Shown: in pieces, positions 33,935 through 44,990 of the stretch
How positions within the stretch are numbered: the stretch's first letter is position 1
How the letters are laid out: every line of letters starts with the position of its first letter
Assembly: GCA_036924085.1 (NCBI GenBank)
Contig: JAVGWX010000005.1
Coordinates: forward strand, 44,320,278-44,384,277
Length of the DNA stretch: 64,000 nucleotides
Direction: 5' to 3'
Origin: Ariolimax columbianus
Taxonomy: Eukaryota; Mollusca; Gastropoda; Stylommatophora; Arionidae
Notes under the pieces: generated by a model
Database searches by the model: none
Told to the model about the DNA's origin: nothing
Seen by the model: the letters and a program-made list of their open reading frames with translations, nothing else
Program-made: the position numbers and the translations under genes

Positions 33935-34208
33935 ACTATAAAAAAAACAAAAAAACAACAACAACAAAATTAAGCGGGAGCTCGATTTCATCTTCTCGGA
34001 TTTTCCCCATTTAGCTCGGACTCTCTCGACAGATGGGTGCCCATCTGTCGAGAGCATCGCATAAATCACGAACTCCGTAGCTCCAGCGATGAGCGCAGGG
34101 ATCTGCGGAAAAAATTGACATCATGGACGACCGTCGCAGCTCGAATTCGAAAACCGGCCGTCTGAACACGAAGCAAACGGCTTGACCACTTCGCCACAGA
34201 GACCCAGT
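33935..34208 (-). mobile_element. tRNA-derived SINE-B
   Basis: Minus strand: GTCTCTGTGGCGAAGTGGTC (A box), GGTTTTCGAATTCGAGCTG (B box), then a body with an 18-base perfect palindrome pair CTCTCGACAGATGGGCACCC ATCTGTCGAGAG, and a TTGTTGTTGTTTTTTTG tail at the left. The head is shared with 38628-38850. Confidence 0.82.
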
Positions 34209-34299
34209 AACTATCTGTTTGCTAACGCTTCCCGAACTGAAATAACTGGAAAGAGTGTAAAAAAAACTAGCAGGATAGAGTAAAAGTAACCATTCATAT

Positions 34300-34405
34300 C
34301 ATATCATCAGAAAGGGTTGCGCGGAAGCCGAAGTGAGGGTTTTGGCCAGTATATTTTGCTTGACCCTAGCTAACATCTCGTATCAGTATGATTTGTTCAT
34401 ACTAT
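34300..34405 (-). repeat. Dispersed repeat DR-D, partial
   Basis: GTGAGGGTTTTGGCCAGTAT then ATTTTGCTTGACCCTAGCTA matches 46035-46085 (GAGGCGGAGGTTTTGGCCAA TATATTATACCTGACCC). Confidence 0.6.
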
Positions 34406-34409
34406 CATA

Positions 34410-34650
34410 ACTATACGACATTACTGCCGTAGGGGTGTGAGGTGTTAGCGATCTCACATTTAAAAGGCTTTGCTATATGATGGCTATAGCCATGTCCATC
34501 TCCTCTCCCTCGCCGCGTTTACTTTCCGGACTGAACCGGTACCCATTTAAGGCTGGGTCGACCCGGGTGTCGGTGCAGCCTGAAAAAAAACATTAGCGTA
34601 TCAACTAGAGAAGCCAGTTCGCTAATCACTGCGCTACACGGCTCCCTTAA
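34410..34650 (-). mobile_element. tRNA-derived SINE-C
   Basis: Minus strand: GGAGCCGTGTAGCGCAGTGA TTAGCGAACTGGCTTCT head, then ACCCGGGTCGACCCAGCCTT, AATGGGTACCGGTTCAGTCC and an end at CACCCCTACGGCAGTAATG. The body matches 40140-40300; the head matches 39677-39715. Confidence 0.82.
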
Positions 34651-34984
34651 AGACCTAGAGTAACTATATGTTTTCTACCAGCAAGCTACAGTAACTATCC
34701 ATATTTTGACACATCCATAATTAAAATATAGGTGTATCTACATAACTCACTGAATCTGAATGCAGAAGATACTACCCCGTCAACAAAAATGCAAACAAAC
34801 TGATATATAAATATGCACCAAAACTGTACTGGTGTGGCGGCACGCATGTTCAATGTCAATTGTTGTGGCATTATAAATATACTGACAAAAAGCACAGCAA
34901 CGAGTCTCATAATAGACATATTCTAACATGTGGTTTGAATATCTGTAAATAAATACTATAATTAACACTGGGAAGGAAGACTAA

Positions 34985-35430
34985 CGTTTGGTCAGGCAAA
35001 TCATACTGATCAGGCAAACCATACTGATCATGCAAATCATACTGATCAGGCAAATCATACTGATCAGGCAAATCATACTGATCAGGCAAATCATACTGAT
35101 CAGGCAAATCATACTGATCAGACATGTTAGTCAGGATCAAGCCAAATATACTGGCCAAGGCCCTCCACGCAGTTTTCCCTGGAAACGGGCTATTTTCCCA
35201 ACAGCGTGGCTAACGAGGTTGGAGAACGACGTGATCCCCGTAGTAGTGAGCGTTACGCAGATGAAACCAAGCATAGCACAACCGCATGGAGAACCTCAAA
35301 CCACCTTCATCATCACGCTCAGGATGTGAGGAAAGCTACGACAACCACCACTTAACTTTCTTTTTATGGCGCACAAAAAAGTAATCCTACTCATTGTGGG
35401 CAGCCAACAACAGTAACAACATCAACAATC
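34985..35430 (+). repeat. Dispersed repeat DR-D, copy with 18-bp array
   Basis: An 18-bp repeat GATCAGGCAAATCATACT (about 8 units, 34988-35125) leads into the DR-D body (AACGACGTGATCCCCGTAGT, AGTGAGCGTTACGC, AGGAAAGCTACGACAACC, CTCATTGTGGGCAGCCAACA). The 18-bp unit is the reverse complement of the ATCAGTATGTTTTGCCTGAC motif in the 46.1-46.3 kb copy. Confidence 0.75.
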
Positions 35431-36190
35431 ACAAACAATAATAAAAAGGTATGAATAACAGAAGAATATAGCAGACAAGCACGCAGGCAATTGTGACCCG
35501 ACCTTGGGACAATAACCGAGCAGGACGCTAGGCAAAAGAAGACAATGGACCCTAATTGGTCAGGACAAATATCGAGCAGCATATCAGGTTTTTAACTTTC
35601 TATATAATTGTATTTGATTTTACTAAATTCTCAATCAGCAACAAAACAAATACTATGTAAACAATAATTCAATATGTTTTTATTTCTAATATCTCCTTTA
35701 AAACGAAAGCTGGGCCAAAATATATTTGTTCTTAAAGTTGTTCGTCTGTTTGACGAAGTCATTATAAAGATTAGCGTACAATAGAAGACATAAAACTGAC
35801 ATCAAGCATGGATGTGCAATCATTATCTGCCGTTTTTTTCCTATAAAACGTGATTCAGTTTTCCCAGGAAATATTCATTCCACAGAGTCAGCGATATGTA
35901 CGAGTAGTTCCACCTATTAAGCAGGTTTATTTTGCGTAATATCAGTGATTAAAATCGACGTATTTAGCATTAATGATTGCTGGTGTTCTCGAACACGCAT
36001 CATGTTTGCTAATGTATGTTTCTGCAAGTGTACAGTTCTTGCTCTATTGGGTGAGTACTGCATGGATTTGTCTTCATATTTTCTTCTGAGCTCTTCACAT
36101 ATATATTCCATTAGCATATTTTATGGTCATGAAGAAATGCATTTCCACGATTAATTAATTCCCTTAAAGTAAATCTGTGAATTTTTACCG
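35431..36190. other. Spacer, no gene recognised
   Basis: AT-rich; short frames only. Confidence 0.45.
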
Positions 36191-36194
36191 AATC

Positions 36195-36310
36195 ATCTTT
36201 AAGTGGTCTCTGTATTGTGGTTCCAAAAGTCATCTTTAAGTGATCTCTGTATTGTGGTTCCAAAATCATCTTTAAGTGGTCTTTGTATTGTGGTGTCATA
36301 ATCATCTTTC
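36195..36310. repeat. 37-bp tandem repeat, 3 units
   Basis: CATCTTTAAGTGGTCTCTGT then ATTGTGGTTCCAAAA, three times with small changes. Confidence 0.88.
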
Positions 36311-37355
36311 CGCTTGCCTCTGGTATAACTCTCTACATGGGTTTCATCACACCAGATCGCCACGATTACTCTGATGTTTCATTTGTTTCTTATGGTAGTC
36401 AACATTTTGTTGGAGCATATAACACATTTTTCTCTCTTAGAGTGTGTTACAAACGTCATGGTCGTGTCATGCCCCTTTCGTCACCAATGTAGATAATAAA
36501 GATTATGAAAAGAACGATAATAACATGACAAGATCTCGAAACCCAGCCCTTGCAGATTGTGTGTGAAGAGATCTTAACTTCTATGGTTTGCATAATGAAA
36601 GAAGCTCGACTTCCGGGATAGTCACGGAGAGCAAAGAGTAGGGATCCAGATCCCTATGACAACGCAAAGGTAATTGTGATAACAACACAGGCAGTTTACA
36701 GGATACCCTGGACGAGACTGGAACAAGACCAACAGTGGTCTGGCTCTCTTTCTGGCAAACGTGAACGCCCCAGGGAAGAAGAGCAGCGACCACGTAAGTA
36801 ATATATATATATAGGACATCGGTTATATTAATAGCACTACACTTAAACCTTTGTCGTATTTCACGATCTAGTTCACACGACTGAACTTCACGAGATTGGC
36901 GCTTTTCGCCCAAGCTGCAAACAATGTCGGCTTTAGTGTGAGAAATTTAGACACGACTATAGTGGACTGGAATACAGTCTGCAAGCGATGCCATACTCAC
37001 TCACGCGCGGAGTGATGTTTCTACGACCTCTTACGGTTATGGGAAATGCACGACACAAAACGATATATGTCATCATCCTCCGCTGCCTTGCGGGATACCT
37101 GTTTACGGAAAAGGCTTCGGGTGTAAACCCTGACAAAAATTCTGCATCCTGTGCTATCTCCAGTAGTCTGGATACATATCTCACCACTGGCCAAGGGTAG
37201 TTCAAGACCAGAGATTGAGGCTGACAAAAAGGCGCAGTTTCTTTTTCACTTTAATTCAAATCACCGCGCAAGTCACCGATTTTAGCGGACACAGTAAAAG
37301 AAAAGACTGTCTACACTGCTGATCAAAGAGAGTGGGCCTCATCGTATGTGATGGA
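36311..37355. other. Unassigned stretch
   Basis: Several 60-110-codon frames on both strands but none with a motif I know. 36600-36795 ends in a GTAAGTAA that could be a splice donor; I cannot support an exon. Confidence 0.35.
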
Positions 37356-37359
37356 CGAA

Positions 37360-37384
37360 CACACACACACACACGCACACACAC

Positions 37385-37421
<37 letters not shown>

Positions 37422-37478
37422 TATATAAATATATATATATATTTATATGTGCGTGTGTGTGAATGTGTGTGTGTGTGG
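37360..37478. repeat. (AC)n-(TA)n-(TG)n palindromic microsatellite
   Basis: ACACACACACACACGCACAC then about 60 bases of TA with TAAAT/TTTAT, then GTGCGTGTGTGTGAATGTGT. The AC and TG arms are inverse to each other, interruptions included (ACGCAC against GTGCGT). Confidence 0.92.
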
Positions 37479-38420
37479 AGGTAACTCAGAAGAAAATCGA
37501 CGGCAAGATGGATGTGTTGCTGAAAGATAAGCTCTTTGGATTTCGTAAGGCCAGAGGTACAGGTGATGCAATCAAATCACTGCAGCAGAAAGAAAGATCG
37601 ACCAAAGATGACCCTTGCGTATTTGCTTTATTAAGTACGAGAAAGCCTTTTATCGAGTCCTCAGGATAAAACTGTTTCATACGTTGCAAGAAATAGAAAC
37701 CAATCATTAGGTTATTCCAAAACCTGAATCAAAATTAACATGCGGTTATTCAATTCCAGTAGTACTCACAGATCTAGTTTCCATACGACAGGACTGCTTG
37801 CTTCCACCGAGTCTTGAACGCATATTCTCAGATAATGAAAACCAAGGTTATGAGGATTTGTAATAGGGGTGTCAAAGTTAATAGTATGAAAGTTGATACC
37901 ATTAAATTTGTTGATGATCAAATCGTAGTGGGAGGATCAATAGCAACGTTGCAAATGCCGCTTGAAACATTAACAGCACAGCTAACAAGTTTAACATGAA
38001 AATAACACATTGAAGACAAAGAATTTAGTAATTGCTAAGCAATTAAGACAAGGATTGCATTGACAAGAAAAGGGCTTCAGAGAAAAACATTAATTGCTAT
38101 CCTCAAAGAATATCAGGATAGAACTGGAGAAAAGAATAATCGTCACTCGTGTATGGCTAATAGCACATCATGGGGCTGAAACATGGACTTGGAAGGATGA
38201 ACAAAAATTGGGAATCATTTGCCATGTGTTACCGTGGAATGAAAAGAGTGAGTTGGACAGATAGAAGATCAAATGACAATATCACAAAGATAACAATTGA
38301 AAATAATAGAAAAGCGAAGAATGAGATTACCGGGACACAATGCACGACATGGACGCCTTCTACAGAAGATACTAGAAGATAACATCAAGAACGGAAGTGA
38401 GCAAGACTCACCTTTACATC
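37479..38420 (+). mobile_element. LINE reverse transcriptase fragment
   Basis: KLFGFRKARGTGDAIKSLQQ (RT block 3), DDPCVFALLSTRKPF (degenerate D.KAF), DTIKFVDDQIVVGGSIATLQ (FADD-box equivalent, here FVDD), then after breaks MCYRGMKRVSWTDRRSNDNI and KRRMRLPGHNARHGRLLQKI. Palm and C-terminus of one decayed copy with several stops. Confidence 0.78.
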
Positions 38421-38627
38421 TCAGACAAGCATAGCCATTAAAGTACTAATATATGTTCAAGTTAAGATACCTGCAGAGGGTAGAACACATTGGAAACACA
38501 TATTCAGACGATTTTACAACCAGTTTTAGGGTTCTTAAACTTGATGATTATAAATGCATATATATATATACTCCTATAACTGTCAAAAACGGTCAATACC
38601 ACTTGTTTCCATATACTCGTATATTGG

Positions 38628-38850
38628 GGTTCCGTGGCGAAGTGGTTAAGCCGTCAGCCTCGTGATCAGGTGATGTGGGCTCGACTCCGGACTCCGCCGT
38701 CTTGTTCACGGGTGCTTGATGTGGAGTCCCCTGCATCTCGTAGTTGCCACCTAGTCGTCTTGTCCTTGACTTGCCATTGGGGTCGGGCCGCACTAGACGA
38801 GAGAATGAGGATAAAAAGTAGCGCAGTTAATCCTTACCAAAAATAGCGCT
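38628..38850 (+). mobile_element. tRNA-derived SINE-B2
   Basis: Head GTTCCGTGGCGAAGTGGTTA AGCCGTCAGCC (A box) and GTGGGCTCGACTCCGGACTC (B box), body GTTGCCACCTAGTCGTCTTG, GGTCGGGCCGCACTAGACGA, end CAGTTAATCCTTACCAAAA. Confidence 0.8.
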
Positions 38851-39069
38851 AGCAAAATAAATTATACCATCATCGTCTACGATGGAAGGCCTCCTTTGCC
38901 TCATACAAATCACTGAATTGATACGATGTGCTGTTATGGCATAGTTCTGTAATCGCGACTCTATGCGGGGTACCATTCTTTGTTAGGGGTTGCAAAACAG
39001 CAAAGAATAGCACTCGCTAACATAACTGAATCCTGACGCAATAAATTCTATACCACTGCTTCTGTAAAG

Positions 39070-39290
39070 GGGAGCCGAGTAGCGTAGTGGTTAGAATGTT
39101 CTTTGCAGAACATCGCTCTCATGACAGCTTATCTATAAAATACTCGATCAGGCCAGATCTCCCTCATAACATCACTTTTATGACAGCCGATCTGTAAAAC
39201 ACTCGATTGCAAGCCAGATCTCCCTCACAACATTGCTCTCAATAAAACTGATCTGTAAGGCACTCGATCTCTGGCTAGATCTCCTGCTTC
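39070..39290 (+). repeat. SINE head followed by a 60-bp triplicate
   Basis: GGGGAGCCGAGTAGCGTAGT GGTTAGAATG is a polymerase III A-box head like SINE-C. The following CATCGCTCTCATGACAGCTT ATCTATAAAATACTCGAT unit repeats at about 39171 and 39231. Confidence 0.6.
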
Positions 39291-39389
39291 TGTCAAAGTC
39301 AACACCAGAGTCTCTCTAATGCGCCTCCCCTCGGTCTGCTCTGCTTCTTTTTTTGTCAAGTGCCATACTATTTATTAATGTTCTTTCTA

Positions 39390-39600
39390 TGCAATTATGA
39401 CGTTTTTTATGCGGCCAAAGCACGTCAATATCTTATACGCAATGTTATTTACCAGCTAGTTTTGGTCTACATCGAGCTCCTGTAGGATTTCAGAATTTTG
39501 TCTTGTCCACTATCCATAGTATTTTGAGCACTCGCCTGTAGCATTTTAGCTCGAAGGATTCAATCTTCTTCCGTTATGTGTGTGTTTGTTTTTTTTACCA
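39390..39600 (-). mobile_element. LINE RT C-terminal scrap
   Basis: Minus strand RIESFELKCYRRVLKILWIV DKTKF, then frame break and a DVLWPHKKRHN segment (normally FGHIKRHN). Thumb region of the ATFC-ending LINE family. Confidence 0.65.
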
Positions 39601-39674
39601 TTTCTCCAATCCGTACCTAACCAACGAGATAATGAAAGGTCACAGGATATTTATTATTGTCATTGTGTTGTCGG

Positions 39675-40100
39675 ATTGTGGATCCGCGTAGCGCAGTGGT
39701 TAGCGCGCTGGCTTCTCATCTGAGTGGTCCTGGGTTCATTCCCCAGTTCGGGATCAAGAAGCTGAGCAGCGCATGAGCTGCAGTGGTCAGCGACCCATAG
39801 CTGACTGCTAGCGTCAGGGCCAGAGAACCATAGCTGCCAAGACCCTTCTACACCTCCATGCCATGATCCGGGATAACAGACTGCAGAGGGCAGACTGGCT
39901 AAGTAGAAGGGATCGAAGAGGGAATGCTAACCCGATACTCAAAAAATGCTTGCGGAAGTCGGATGTGTTGGACCGAAAAGTGCAAATATCGCAGTCAAGC
40001 TGTAAACTACGACACAACGCATTCCGTTCTCTGGACTACATTCTGCTACTTAAGCCTTTTCAGGGTTTGGTAGCGGTAGATTGAGAACGAACGAAGCCAA
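39675..40100 (+). mobile_element. SINE-A with full tRNA head
   Basis: GGATCCGCGTAGCGCAGTGG TTAGCGCGCTGG (A box) and GTCCTGGGTTCATTCCCC (B box), then the SINE-A body GAGCAGCGCATGAGCTGCAG, GACTGCTAGCGTCAGGGCCA, CACCTCCATGCC, GCGGAAGTCGGATGTGTTGG, ending GAGAACGAACGAAGCCAAGC. Best reference copy of this family in the window. Confidence 0.88.
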
Positions 40101-40139
40101 GCCATTCCCCATTTGAGGCGTTAATGTGTTGTCAGACCG

Positions 40140-40300
40140 CAATGGCTCCCGGGTCGACCCAGCCTTAAATGGGTACCGGTTCAGTCCGGGAAGTAAAGCG
40201 GCAAAAGAGAGGAGATGGCTACCGCCCTCATATAGCCGAGCCTTTGAAATATGAGATTGCTAATACCTCACACCCCTACGGCAGTAATGATATGGGTTAT
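40140..40300 (+). mobile_element. SINE-C body, headless
   Basis: GGCTCCCGGGTCGACCCAGC, AATGGGTACCGGTTCAGTCC, GAGAGGAGATGGCTAC, TGAGATTGCTAATACCTCAC ACCCCTACGGCAGTAATG; matches 34410-34590 reversed. Its own head may be the one at 39677, with SINE-A material in between. Confidence 0.8.
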
Positions 40301-40312
40301 TTTACTTTACTT

Positions 40313-40645
40313 TTTTTGTCGGATAGACATTCCGTAACCGAACCCTCATCTCCACACTGAAGCAAATGGTGGGGACACACCCAGTTAGTAACTACATTGA
40401 AGCACAACAAATCAAATGGTTTGGTCATTTAGTCAGAATGCAGTTATGACCAATCTGCACCAAGAGCATATCATACGCAGGTTTTCTGTCCACGAGCAAG
40501 AAGCAGACCACGACTTCGGTGGATCAATGGTGTCTCTGACAATCTCAGGAAGTTACACCTAACGACAGCACAAACCTCACACTTGGCGATAGCAAGAAAT
40601 ATACTCGTCCCGCCTCTCTGTGGCACCGTATGGCAAGGGCAGTGG
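40313..40645 (+). mobile_element. LINE 3' end, GAA-tailed family, copy 2
   Basis: RNRTLISTLKQMVGTHPVSN YIEAQQIKWFGHLVRM, then after a break RSRPRLRWINGVSDNLRKLHLT-like, LAIARNIL and WQGQWD before the stop. Same family as 3690-4015, better preserved. It leads directly into a GAA tract. Confidence 0.8.
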
Positions 40646-40850
40646 GACTAAAGAAGAAGAAGAAGACGAAGAAGAAGAAGAAGAAGAAGAAGAAGAAAAA
40701 GAAGAAAAAGAAGTCAAAAATGATGAAAAATTAGGAGAACAAGAACAAGAAGAAGAACAAGAACAAGAAGAAGAACAAGAGGAAGAAGAAGAAGAAGAAG
40801 AAGAAGAAGAAGAAGAAGAAAAAGAAGAAGAAGAAGAAGAAGAAGAAGTA
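40646..40850 (+). repeat. GAA-rich microsatellite, expanded LINE tail
   Basis: GAAGAAGAAG with AAAAGAAG and CAAGAACAAGAAGAAG variants for about 200 bases, directly after the LINE C-terminus, so probably the element's 3' tail grown long. The 82-codon Glu-rich frame is an artefact. Confidence 0.9.
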
Positions 40851-40987
40851 ATGGTGTTGGTATTTTAGCATACATTTTTTAATGTTAGTTAATCTCTATA
40901 GTGCCACGACCATTCCTCTCTTTATTTCTAATCCGCAATCTATGTGCAATGAAATGTATTTTACATGTGAATTTATCTTTTTGACAG

Positions 40988-41682
40988 TTAATTTTAAAGC
41001 TGTTCCAAATGCATTTCTTGTGGCTGCGGTAGTGAATCATCGCAAATTTCAATTGGAAAAATCTCCATTCAGAGGCCCAATTCGCTTAGGCTCTATTTGG
41101 ACCACTACCTCCATCATCTCTTGCGCCAGTAGATGCATCACAAAGTACCAGGACAGCTGCACCACTTTCATGTTCAATTCGCCTACAGGTCGGTGCACAG
41201 CTGGTTCAACGATCAGAGACGCATCCTTAAAACCCAGTACTTTTGAAGGTCCCCTATACCATAGTTTTGACTGCAATGAAGCACTAGGATTCAATGTTCT
41301 TACAACAGATACTTCAAGAGTATGTGTTGGTGTTTTTGAAAAGCTGGAAAATTACGAAGATGCCGATACTGCTTGTAAAAAGTTAGGAGCTTTCTTAATA
41401 TCAGTTAAAACTCTCAGCAAGTTGGCCATGCTTCTGCAACTTTCTAACAGCGCGTCTGTCTGGGTTGGATGTTACTGTAAGACCGCTTCCTACACATTTG
41501 CATGGAAGGAAGATGGTGAAGAACTGACTGCGTATACAATAACGGACGTGTTTTCATCCGGAGATACAGATTATTTATCCTGCTTCGATGAATGTGTGGG
41601 ACTATCAAGTGAGACTCGCAAGTTATTAGCTTTAGACTGCACTGAACTGTATAACTACGCATGCGAAATACCATACCCGTAA
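40988..41682 (+). CDS. C-type-lectin-like protein with N-terminal Cys-rich domain, 3' exon, copy 2
   Basis: About 231 codons to TAA at 41680. A likely acceptor (ATTTATCTTTTTGACAG, AG at 40986-40987) gives exon phase 1, exactly as for copy 1 at 11602; the frame is open a further 35 codons upstream but with no similarity. Conserved with copy 1: FQLEKSPFRGPIRLGSIW, CASRCITKYQDSC, FNSPTGRCTAGSTIRD, FEGPLYHSFDCNEALGF, then a lectin-like half with RVCVGVFEK, ADTACKKLGAFLISVKT, WVGCYCK, AWKEDGEELTAYTITDVF, CFDECVG and YNYACEI. As in copy 1 there is no EPN/QPD or WND motif, so calcium-dependent sugar binding is doubtful. Probably secreted; the signal-peptide exon is outside what I can identify. Intact frame suggests a functional paralogue. 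Confidence 0.78.
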
Positions 41683-41814
41683 ATCGTGTACTAGGTTAAT
41701 GGGTACATATATGTTAAAGGGTGGCGTAACAGTGAAGATCACATTTAAACAATGACAGAGTTATGTAAATGTCCGTGTAATTGTTCTTAGTCCTTAGTTC
41801 TTAGTCGACCTATA
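41683..41814. other. Lectin-like gene 3' flank
   Basis: AT-rich; no clear AATAAA seen within the first 130 bases. Confidence 0.4.
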
Positions 41815-42165
41815 CTTCTACAGGGGCACATTCCCCTGTGCAGGTCCCAGCTATGGTATGAGCTGCATGTAGCCGGGAGAAGGACTTCCTGCTCAGTGAG
41901 CTAGGCTCGAGCAGCTAAATACTCATCTGCGTTGGGACAATCGCTTGCCGAGGGTGGTTAACCGATGTGTGAGTCCATATTAATAGACTCAAACACTAGA
42001 GCAAAGTAAACCAGCAATCTGTTAGGCGCCATCTATTCTGCTCTAAACAAAACATCTAACCACGGCTGGTGTTATGCCATGTCACCGTCAGTCGCCTCTT
42101 ACGACATGCTCTCTGTGAGGCAGTGGTGCTGTTCTTGTCCTTGTCATACACAAAGACCCCGGCAG
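41815..42165 (+). repeat. Dispersed repeat DR-C, full copy
   Basis: CTTCTACAGGGGCACATTCC, GAGCTGCATGTAGCCGGGAG, GCGTTGGGACAATCGCTTGC, TTAATAGACTCAAACACTAG, TGTTAGGCGCCATCTATTCT, TTGTCCTTGTCATACACAAA GACCCCGGCAG. Reversed copy at 27515-27885, partial at 11163-11275. Confidence 0.78.
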
Positions 42166-44450
42166 CGATACATTATACATACAACACAACAAGTTGCAAA
42201 TAACCTAAGACCAAGATTAATTTTGGAAGTTTATTGTTTTCTGGGGGTCTGAAGTTTATACCAGAGATGAAATAAAGTCCAGCTAACAGGCAGACCGGTA
42301 ACAGGTGGCAAGTCGCCTATGCTCCTTAATAATCTTAATCTATATGTAGACCCCAGTTGTAGCGCAATAGCAAAAATTATTCGTTTTTAATGACTTTTTG
42401 ACGATTAAACCCGAGGAATGGTTGATAACAATAATAATAACAATGTTAATAATAACTATCCTTCGTAAGCGACAATAACAACAGCGGCGGATTAGTTGGT
42501 TTAGCCATGAGACGCTTAAATTGATTTAAATGAGGAAGGTTTGGATTGTTATCAGCTTCAGCTACCACGATCTAGTGACTAGCCGAACAACAGCCGATAG
42601 CACAGAGGGTACATCTGTCCTCAGAGTTTGCTCAGGAAAGCTGAACAGGTAAATCAAAAGGCATCGAGGTTGCAGCTACCAACACAATTAATAATAGTAA
42701 TGTGTTCAGACAATGAATCATCATCTATTTGTCCAAGGAAATGTATCAATAAAGTCGAAGTGTAAGATTTAAGTATCGAAAATGTGGACACATCTGCAGG
42801 ATTTCTGCTGTACAAGAATAGGAATACACTCGTGCCTTGGTGAATCTTTCAATAAAGCCGGCCAAACGCATAGCTTCCAATCTCCGTCAGGGCCATCTCC
42901 TTTTTAAGGTATTGCATGCCAATGTTTCAGGACGTCAGATATTGTCGATGTCCAGTTTAACATTTATTCCGTGTCTATTTCTGTGATCAAAATGGCTGCA
43001 ACAGCAACACGTCTGTAATAACGAAAATGGAAAGGAAAGTCGAAAATAAGATCACAAACTGATATTGGATATTCGAAAAATGTAGGTGGTGGTTTCTAAA
43101 AACGTCATTAGGTGGCAGCAACATCCAGCTTTGTTATTACTGAAGGAAGCAACGCTAGGTGTCGCATTTACGTGCGCAGTACAAAAACAAATTGTCGTCA
43201 GTGCTCACAGAGTATACAGTCATATAGCCACGTGCTGTTGTAAATTGTTTCCAGTCATAATGATTTTATGCAAAGAACATTCACAATGACTATGGTGAGA
43301 CTGTCGCGTAGAACGCGCCGTTAACTGCGACAATACATTTTCTTGATGCCTGATCTGGTCGGCCTGTTCGTAGGCATGTCTGTAAGGGGGAGATGATTCA
43401 ATCTGACAGGGAGTAACGATAGACAGTGTAGCAAATGCAATACGGTGGTCACGTGGTTTAGCTTATAACATAATGCATGGCCCAATCTTTGCCAGAGACG
43501 TTTCGCAAATGACGAAGATGTTGAACAACGGGAAGAGCAAATGTGGCTGTGACAGCAGGCCAAGTACTTTTATGCTGAAGAATAGAGTGCACCGATAAAG
43601 CGATGGGATAAGTAACCACGTCGACGAAAATTATGTTGAAAAATAAAGGACATTATAAGTGAAATAACAAATGGCTTTCAAGTGTATTTCTTTCTCATTT
43701 TTTTATATTGCCATGTGTGACCTATTTACTGACTTGTCATCGTATATTCTAGAGTATCCATAAATGTATGTATAGCGGAACAAAACAAACCTTCATAACC
43801 CCGCTTAAATGTGATGAGAATAGAAAAAACTCAAGTAAGTCTGTTTTTAAGGTTCTCCGATACAGATCAGGATGTGTTTTTCCACAAATGTCCACACAAA
43901 TTAGTGGGGAATCTCACCGCCAAAATTCTAGAAGCTGATAGTTCATTAGCGGAGATATCAACAGAAGACTTTTGATTCAACTTTTCATACTGTTGTCTTT
44001 GCTCCATTTTATTTGTCGGCTTTTTTTTAATTGTCAAGTACAAAAAAGAGTCAATTTCAAAGAAAAAGTGTTAGTCTTTAAATTTATTATTGATGTAAAA
44101 TAAAATCGCGTATCCGGCCCTTTGGTCAGGGAGGAAGTCTTTGTAATTTGTTGACCGAGTTCTCAGTGTTTATTGTGAGATAGGGTGACATACAGTCATT
44201 TAATCTGGATAGTCTGTAGCCTTACGCTATCTCGGTTCTTATCATATGATAGATTTCCAGTCTAAGTACTCTGACACTCCGTCCATCATTCCTGGCAATC
44301 ATTTAAATGAATGTATATCTCGCTGGTACAATCTGAACTGATTATATTATCTTTCAATAACCTTGACATTTCCTATCTCAGTAACCACGAATCTTTGCTA
44401 TCCACCTTGCCAGACGAAGAAACATTCATGTTTTCCTCCATTGTTTTGTG
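42166..44450. other. Long AT-rich stretch, no gene recognised
   Basis: Short frames only. The 80-codon minus-strand frame at 43321-43563 (KLNHVTTVLHLLHCLSLLPV) may be a LINE tail but I cannot place it. Confidence 0.45.
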
Positions 44451-44454
44451 TCTG

Positions 44455-44690
44455 AACAGAAAGATACTTTGCACAGACACCAACAACAACCAGAGCATCG
44501 CTAAGGAGATATCACGCAGGAAAGTGGCAGGTTGGTTCTGCTTCAACCGCAATAAACTGACACTTCAGCAGATGACGTACGTCAAGGGCAGGACTCAAAC
44601 ATGCAACAGCATGGTTATTCAATGGCTATTGGTATATGGGTGTGACGTTTGGAGTCTACGCAAATCAAACGAAGTGAAGCTCTGAACTAC
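44455..44690 (+). mobile_element. LINE RT thumb fragment
   Basis: IAKEISRRKVAGWFCFNRNK, LTLQQMTYVKGRTQTCNSMV, LVYGCDVWSLRKSNEVKL: same region and family as 33340-33657 (KEICRRMAAGWLCLNR, VVVYGCEVW). Confidence 0.75.
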
Positions 44691-44734
44691 CGAATGAGCA
44701 ATTGATGAGTCATAGATATCTCCCTACGAGACAC

Positions 44735-44990
44735 ATACAACTTAACAGCCACCTGAACAGAATCCAAGCAGAACATGCTCTAGAGTGCCGGCTGTGCACA
44801 CATCCCTATGAAACTGTTGAACATCATCTTTTTTAATGTCCGGCCCTTGCGGGTGTTAGGAAAGAGCTTCTTCCTCCGAGGCCAGACAAGTGGAACACTT
44901 TGTACAGAACTAAACAGCAGCTTACAAACACTTGCAGATACCACCAAATGACAGGAGCCCATAGGCCGCTGGATCAATAACCAACCAATC
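44735..44990 (+). mobile_element. LINE C-terminal Cys/His tail
   Basis: HALECRLCTHPYETVEHHLF, a stop replacing a residue, CPALAGVRKELLPPRPDKWN, TLYRTKQQL. Same domain as 26384-26765. It ends near TAGGCCGCTGGATCAATAAC, which resembles that copy's WPAESRLDQ end. Confidence 0.68.

Noticed and set aside
36581..36913. 110-codon minus-strand gene
   Set aside because: No recognisable domain; an overlapping 65-codon frame in another phase is equally open.
43321..43563. Host gene on the minus strand
   Set aside because: Only 80 codons, low-complexity Ser/Leu/Cys composition, no splice sites or homologous motif.
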